From an uncultured Bacteroidales bacterium (GTDB taxonomy: Bacteria; Bacteroidota; Bacteroidia; Bacteroidales; Muribaculaceae), in assembly GCA_958418815.1 (NCBI GenBank), contig CATZGB010000002.1, positions 52,049 to 116,048 on the forward strand: a DNA stretch of 64,000 bases, in the 5' to 3' direction. Below the pieces are notes generated by a model. It searched no databases and was not told where the DNA came from. It saw only the letters and a list, made by a program, of their open reading frames with translations. Each line of letters begins with the position of its first letter. Positions within the stretch are counted from its first letter, which is position 1. A program made the translations under genes and the position numbers. Below, piece after piece: positions 61,066 through 64,000 of this stretch.

Positions 61066-62037
61066 TCAGCGGGCCTTGTAAGTGTTTACCGTGGAAGCAC
61101 CTTTATGAGAGGTGTTACGAGCGCAATAGACAACCTTGCCGCCTGTGTCAGACCCGACAGTGGCGGTTTCGGCTTTCAGTTCGCCGGCCTTGATGGAACC
61201 GGATGTGTCGGCATAGAAGTCAACGGAGGTTGCCTCCCCTTTCAGGGTTATCCGTCCCGAGGTGTCGGCTCTCCCGACCACATTGCCGCCACGGACATCA
61301 TCCACCTCGATGCTGCCCGAGGTGTCGGCATCTGCGGTCAGGTCAACCGCCGAGAAGACTCCTGCCCGCACACGGCCCGAGGTATCGGCTTTGAGAACAG
61401 CGCTCGGTGCCTGCCCCTTGTTCAGCCGGATAAGGCCGGATGTGTCGGAATCCGCCTTTATCTTGGTGGCGGTGGCCGATCCTATCTCGATAGAGCCTGA
61501 AGTATCGGCGCTCAACGACAGCTCCGCGCAATCAATCGTCTGTATCTCAACCTTGCCGGAGGTGTCGACATCGATGTCCACCTTGCCGTCCTGCCTGAGG
61601 CTGCCGGCCATCAACCCGGCAGAAAGCGACATCTCAATCGAGCGTACCGACGGGGCTGAAAGCTTAACCACAGCAGGCTTGCCGCGCTTTTTGCTCTTGC
61701 CTTGGGTCTGCTCATAATAAGCCTTGTCATATTCAATTTCAAGTTTGGAGCCGCTAACCTCGACTTTGAGATGCTCCATCTCAAACTGAGGGGCGGTCAC
61801 GGTCATCGTTTTCTGGGCTCCCTGCACAAACTCCACCTTGATGTTTCCCTCCACCTCGATTTTATCAAACTTTCCGAGGTTGTACTCACGGGTGACCATG
61901 CCGGAGGAATCAGTCATTGTGGTTTCCTTTTTGACATTCGCCTTGGCGTTCATTCCCAACGCGGCATAAAGGCCGAAAAGGCCGACACACCCGACGAGTG
62001 TGACAGCAGCAATCAATAGAGCGACACTTTTCTTCAT
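61066..62037 (-). CDS. DUF2807 (head-GIN) exported protein with 20-residue DTSG repeats
   Basis: A 323-residue exported protein (start MKKSVALLIAAVTLVGC, a possible lipoprotein). The N-terminal part has EYNLGKFDKIEVEGNIKVEF, a head-GIN marker. From residue 158 the tetrapeptide DTSG recurs at 158, 178, 198, 218, 238, 258 and 277, with DTGG at 297: an almost exact 20-residue period that fits a right-handed beta-helix with one repeat per coil. Each coil carries the form A-DTSG-x-I-x-V/L. The family is common in Bacteroidetes and of unknown function; cell-surface location is likely. The longer upstream frame is rejected because the signal starts at 62037. Confidence 0.82.
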   Translation of the reverse strand: MKKSVALLIAAVTLVGCVGLFGLYAALGMNAKANVKKETTMTDSSGMVTREYNLGKFDKIEVEGNIKVEFVQGAQKTMTVTAPQFEMEHLKVEVSGSKLEIEYDKAYYEQTQGKSKKRGKPAVVKLSAPSVRSIEMSLSAGLMAGSLRQDGKVDIDVDTSGKVEIQTIDCAELSLSADTSGSIEIGSATATKIKADSDTSGLIRLNKGQAPSAVLKADTSGRVRAGVFSAVDLTADADTSGSIEVDDVRGGNVVGRADTSGRITLKGEATSVDFYADTSGSIKAGELKAETATVGSDTGGKVVYCARNTSHKGASTVNTYKAR

Positions 62038-62114
62038 AATCTTTAGAATGTTTGTTTTCCTATTAGACGCACATACACCCCAAAACGTTGCACTCCACAA
62101 AACAAAAAATTTAT

Positions 62115-62145
62115 TTTGCAATTAGAAAAAAAAGCGGTAACTTTG
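62115..62145 (+). promoter_or_regulatory. Complete promoter of tRNA-Pro
   Basis: TTTG at 62115-62118, 19-base spacer, TAACTTTG at 62138-62145. The tRNA begins 33 bases later. Confidence 0.65.
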
Positions 62146-62177
62146 CACCGCTTTCCATCAAAACACGGAAAGCATCT

Positions 62178-62251
62178 CGGGGCGTAGCGCAGTCCGGTAG
62201 CGCACCTGGTTTGGGACCAGGTGGTCGCTGGTTCGAATCCAGTCACCCCGA
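62178..62251 (+). tRNA. tRNA-Pro (anticodon UGG)
   Basis: A 74-base cloverleaf without encoded CCA. Acceptor CGGGGCG pairs with CACCCCG with one A-C mismatch; D arm GCGC...GCGC with CAGTCCGGTA loop; anticodon stem CCTGG/CCAGG with loop TTTGGGA (anticodon TGG); T arm GCTGG-TTCGAAT-CCAGT. The first base C is typical of tRNA-Pro. The gene is followed by a terminator and an integrase and probably forms the attachment site of an integrated element. Confidence 0.96.
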
Positions 62252-62266
62252 CGAAATCACAGCAAA

Positions 62267-62305
62267 CGCCTGCGGCCCAAAGGTTTGCAGGCGATTTCTG
62301 TTTTT
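62267..62305 (+). terminator. Terminator after tRNA-Pro
   Basis: CGCCTGC (62267-62273) pairs with GCAGGCG (62287-62293), followed by ATTTCTGTTTTT. It overlaps the start region of the element's integrase frame. Confidence 0.65.
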
Positions 62306-62401
62306 AGCCGGAACAGAAACGTGACAGAGGCCACGTCGGCTGTGACGGCGACAGAAACGGATGTCAAACCCTTGGTGTTCCTGCTGAAACGCCATAAAAA
62401 A

Positions 62402-63610
62402 ATGCGTCCAAAAAAGACCGACACGTCCGGAGAAAGAGCCGGAAACAGTACGAAAACCGCCTACGCCCACGCCGCTCCGGCGAGGCAGCACACCCCTCCG
62501 GTGTTCAAGCAGAACAAGGCCGGGGCCTACATCGAGTTCCACGCGTTCGACCCCGAAAGGGGGACGATGCGTCGCAAATTGATAAAGGTCAACCGTGTCA
62601 AAGGAGCCAAGAACCGTCGCGCGTACGCACAAGGAGTCATCGTCCGGCTCAACGAAATGTTGACACACGGATGGAATCCGTGGATCCAACAGGACATCGA
62701 GAACCTCCACACGCTGGAGGAGGGCCTCACGCGCTACGAGACCTATGTAGAGAAGATGCATGCCGACGGGCTTTACCGCCGCGAGACCTACGCCGGCTAC
62801 AAGTCAAACATCAAGATGCTCCGGCTGTATGTCAAGGATGTCAAGCCGTGCCATTACATGTACCAGTTCAACCGGGCGTTCTGCTGCGACTTCCTCGACT
62901 GGATTTTCATCGAGAGGAACAACACCCCCCAGACACGCAACAATTACCTCAACTTCCTCCGGGTGCTAAGCGGGTATTTCGTCGAGAAAGGCTACCTGCA
63001 GCAGCGCCCCACCGACAGCATCAAGCCCATCAGCAAGCGTCTTTGGACGAAAGGACGCACAGAAATCCCGCCAGAGATCGTGCAGAAGATCGCCGAGGAC
63101 TGCCGCGACAACGACCCCCATTTCCTGCTGGCATGCCACCTGCTGTATTATTGCTTCATCCGCCCGGTGGAGATGACCCGCCTGCGCGTCCGTGACTTCA
63201 ACCTCCATAGCGGTGTGATCGTCATCTCGGCCGAGAATGCCAAGAACAGGAAGACCGAGCCGGTGACCCTCCCCAGGCACGTCATCCACCACGCGCTCGA
63301 CCTGGGGATATTCAGCGCCCCGCTCGACCACTTCATATTCTCCACCAAGCTGCGTCCGGGCAAGGAGCAGATCGACCCGAAGATTTTCCGGGATCACTGG
63401 GAGAAGCTCCGCCGACGGCTGAGACTCGACCGGAAGTGGAAGTTTTACTCCCTCAAGGACACAGGCATCTCGGAGATGTGCCACAACAAGATCGCCACCA
63501 TAGCCGTCCGCGACCAGGCGCGCCACAGCTCGTTGTCGATAACAGAGCTGTACGCCAGTCACGCCGACAAGGTCAACCCCGAGTTGACAGGCTATCGCGG
63601 TTCACTGTGA
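62402..63610 (+). CDS. Tyrosine recombinase / integrase
   Basis: A site-specific recombinase of 402 residues from the ATG at 62402; the open frame continues upstream to GTG at 62321 and TTG at 62285, so the start is uncertain. An arm-binding N-terminal region is followed by a core-binding SAM-like domain (ETYVEKMHADGLYRRETYAGYKSN, about 118-142) and the catalytic domain: RPVEMTRLRVRDF with the first Arg, IVISAENAKNRKTEPV with the Lys, FYSLKDTG where His-x-x-Arg usually lies, QARHSSLSITELYASH with His and the nucleophile Tyr. It starts beside tRNA-Pro and points away from it, typical of integrative elements that use a tRNA 3' end. Confidence 0.88.
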   Translation: MRPKKTDTSGERAGNSTKTAYAHAAPARQHTPPVFKQNKAGAYIEFHAFDPERGTMRRKLIKVNRVKGAKNRRAYAQGVIVRLNEMLTHGWNPWIQQDIENLHTLEEGLTRYETYVEKMHADGLYRRETYAGYKSNIKMLRLYVKDVKPCHYMYQFNRAFCCDFLDWIFIERNNTPQTRNNYLNFLRVLSGYFVEKGYLQQRPTDSIKPISKRLWTKGRTEIPPEIVQKIAEDCRDNDPHFLLACHLLYYCFIRPVEMTRLRVRDFNLHSGVIVISAENAKNRKTEPVTLPRHVIHHALDLGIFSAPLDHFIFSTKLRPGKEQIDPKIFRDHWEKLRRRLRLDRKWKFYSLKDTGISEMCHNKIATIAVRDQARHSSLSITELYASHADKVNPELTGYRGSL

Positions 63611-63693
63611 GCGGCAATGAAACGACCGGGCCACCCCACGCGTCGCGCGCCGGGTGGCCCATAAAATGCTAAGAAAAAAATGCGTGTATCTTG

Positions 63694-63897
63694 TCACTGG
63701 CCGCCTTCGGGCCTAATCCCGTTGGCGTTGATGTACTCGTCGAGCTTGTCACGGAGCAGACACAGGTCTTGAGGCTCGTCCACGACGATGAACCCCGAGC
63801 TGTAGCCGTCAATCTTCAACTCCACGACGTGCGCGCCCATCACCTCCCGGGTGATGGCGGCCTCTGTCCTCGGCAGGGCTTCCTCATGGCGGCTCAT
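63694..63897 (-). CDS. Small hypothetical protein with a strong Shine-Dalgarno
   Basis: A 67-residue protein beginning MSRHEEALPRTEAAITREVM. I recognise no family. It is charged, without signal or membrane segment; a short beta-hairpin-like core HVVELKIDGYSSGFIVVDEP is followed by a helix DLCLLRDKLDEYINANG. It is preceded by AAAGGAGGTGA at 63901-63911, an almost perfect complement to the 16S rRNA tail, spaced properly from the ATG. Its start codon overlaps the stop of the upstream gene (ATGA), so the two are translationally coupled. It probably belongs to the integrated element. Confidence 0.6.
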   Translation of the reverse strand: MSRHEEALPRTEAAITREVMGAHVVELKIDGYSSGFIVVDEPQDLCLLRDKLDEYINANGIRPEGGQ

Positions 63898-64000
63898 CTG
63901 TCACCTCCTTTCCGGCTTGCGATTGACGAGGGGCGGAGGAATGCAGCCGCCAGCAGGCTGGCCGACGCGCCCAGTATCACGGGCAGCGACGGAGTCCCGG
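63894..64000 (-). CDS. C-terminal end of a membrane protein (cut by window end)
   Basis: The minus-strand frame ending at the TGA at 63896-63894 reads LPVILGASASLLAAAFLRP and then a short basic tail (SIASRKGGDR). This is a probable last transmembrane helix with a cytoplasmic, positively charged end. Only 34 residues are visible, so no family can be named. Its stop codon overlaps the next gene's ATG by four bases, and the Shine-Dalgarno of that gene lies inside its last codons. Confidence 0.45.
   Translation of the reverse strand, partial: GTPSLPVILGASASLLAAAFLRPSSIASRKGGDR
63901..63911 (-). promoter_or_regulatory. Shine-Dalgarno sequence of the small hypothetical gene
   Basis: AAAGGAGGTGA on the minus strand, three bases before the ATG at 63897. 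Chromosomal genes in this window lack such sequences, so this stands out. Confidence 0.6.

Noticed and set aside
1..64000. Search for CRISPR arrays, rRNA genes, toxin-antitoxin pairs, restriction systems or insertion sequences
   Set aside because: No regular direct repeats, rRNA cores, transposase motifs or nuclease/methylase pairs were recognised in either strand.

Overview
The window is a densely packed, GC-rich bacterial chromosome segment from the order Bacteroidales. The evidence is the recurring TAnnTTTG -7 promoter element with occasional TTTG -33 boxes, the almost complete absence of Shine-Dalgarno sequences, families largely confined to Bacteroidetes (DUF4136, DUF4827, DUF2807/head-GIN, PepSY-like DUF2874, short MenE, PPDK_N protein with receiver-like domains), and a secreted amylase ending in a YYNLQGVRV-type C-terminal sorting domain. 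A Muribaculaceae-like gut commensal is my inference. About 50 protein genes, one tRNA, RNase P RNA and at least one candidate small RNA are visible.

Layout. 1-4.6 kb: a Crp/Fnr-type regulator cut by the window start, a secreted type I pullulanase, a lipoprotein and MltG. 4.6-15.4 kb (+): outer-membrane barrel protein, pyrK-pyrD, ftsY-rimO, an isochorismate synthase, nrnA, glmM, an NlpC/P60 hydrolase and two lipoproteins. 15.3-32.2 kb (-): an orphan secreted protein overlapping miaA, a membrane protein with a degenerate Nudix-like domain, dipeptidyl peptidase IV, a coiled-coil protein, a two-receiver/PPDK_N protein, a GNAT enzyme, rpe, dedA, folE, a SPOR protein, tpiA, a DoxX-type protein and a duplicated DUF1599 protein. 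32.2-36.8 kb (+): menD-menB-menC-menE, so menaquinone synthesis is split between this operon and the distant menF. 37-39 kb (-): ptb-buk, a phosphotransbutyrylase/butyrate kinase pair, followed by an 848-bp AT-rich gap holding a promoter-structure-terminator unit (candidate small RNA). 39.9-41.5 kb (+): tsaD and pncC. 41.6-50.7 kb (-): large secreted alpha-amylase, M16 peptidase, radA and a TrmH-type methylase. 50.8-51.2 kb (+): rnpB. 51.3-60.4 kb (-): MscS channel, clostripain-type lipoprotein, fcl-gmd, alaS and katA. The end holds a MerR regulator, a DUF2807 repeat protein and tRNA-Pro(UGG).

From tRNA-Pro onward the character changes. A tyrosine recombinase is transcribed away from the tRNA, and a small gene pair uses a full Shine-Dalgarno sequence with start/stop overlap. 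This looks like the left edge of an integrated element continuing past the window. Genes work together in recognisable modules: starch use (pullulanase, amylase), pyrimidine synthesis (pyrK/pyrD), respiration quinone (menFDBCE), GDP-fucose (gmd/fcl), acyl phosphate energy conservation (ptb/buk) and central carbon (rpe, tpiA).

No CRISPR array, rRNA operon, insertion sequence or complete defence system was seen. The most promising undescribed items are the candidate RNA upstream of ptb, the structured leader of the Crp-type gene, the receiver/PPDK_N protein and the membrane Nudix-like protein.
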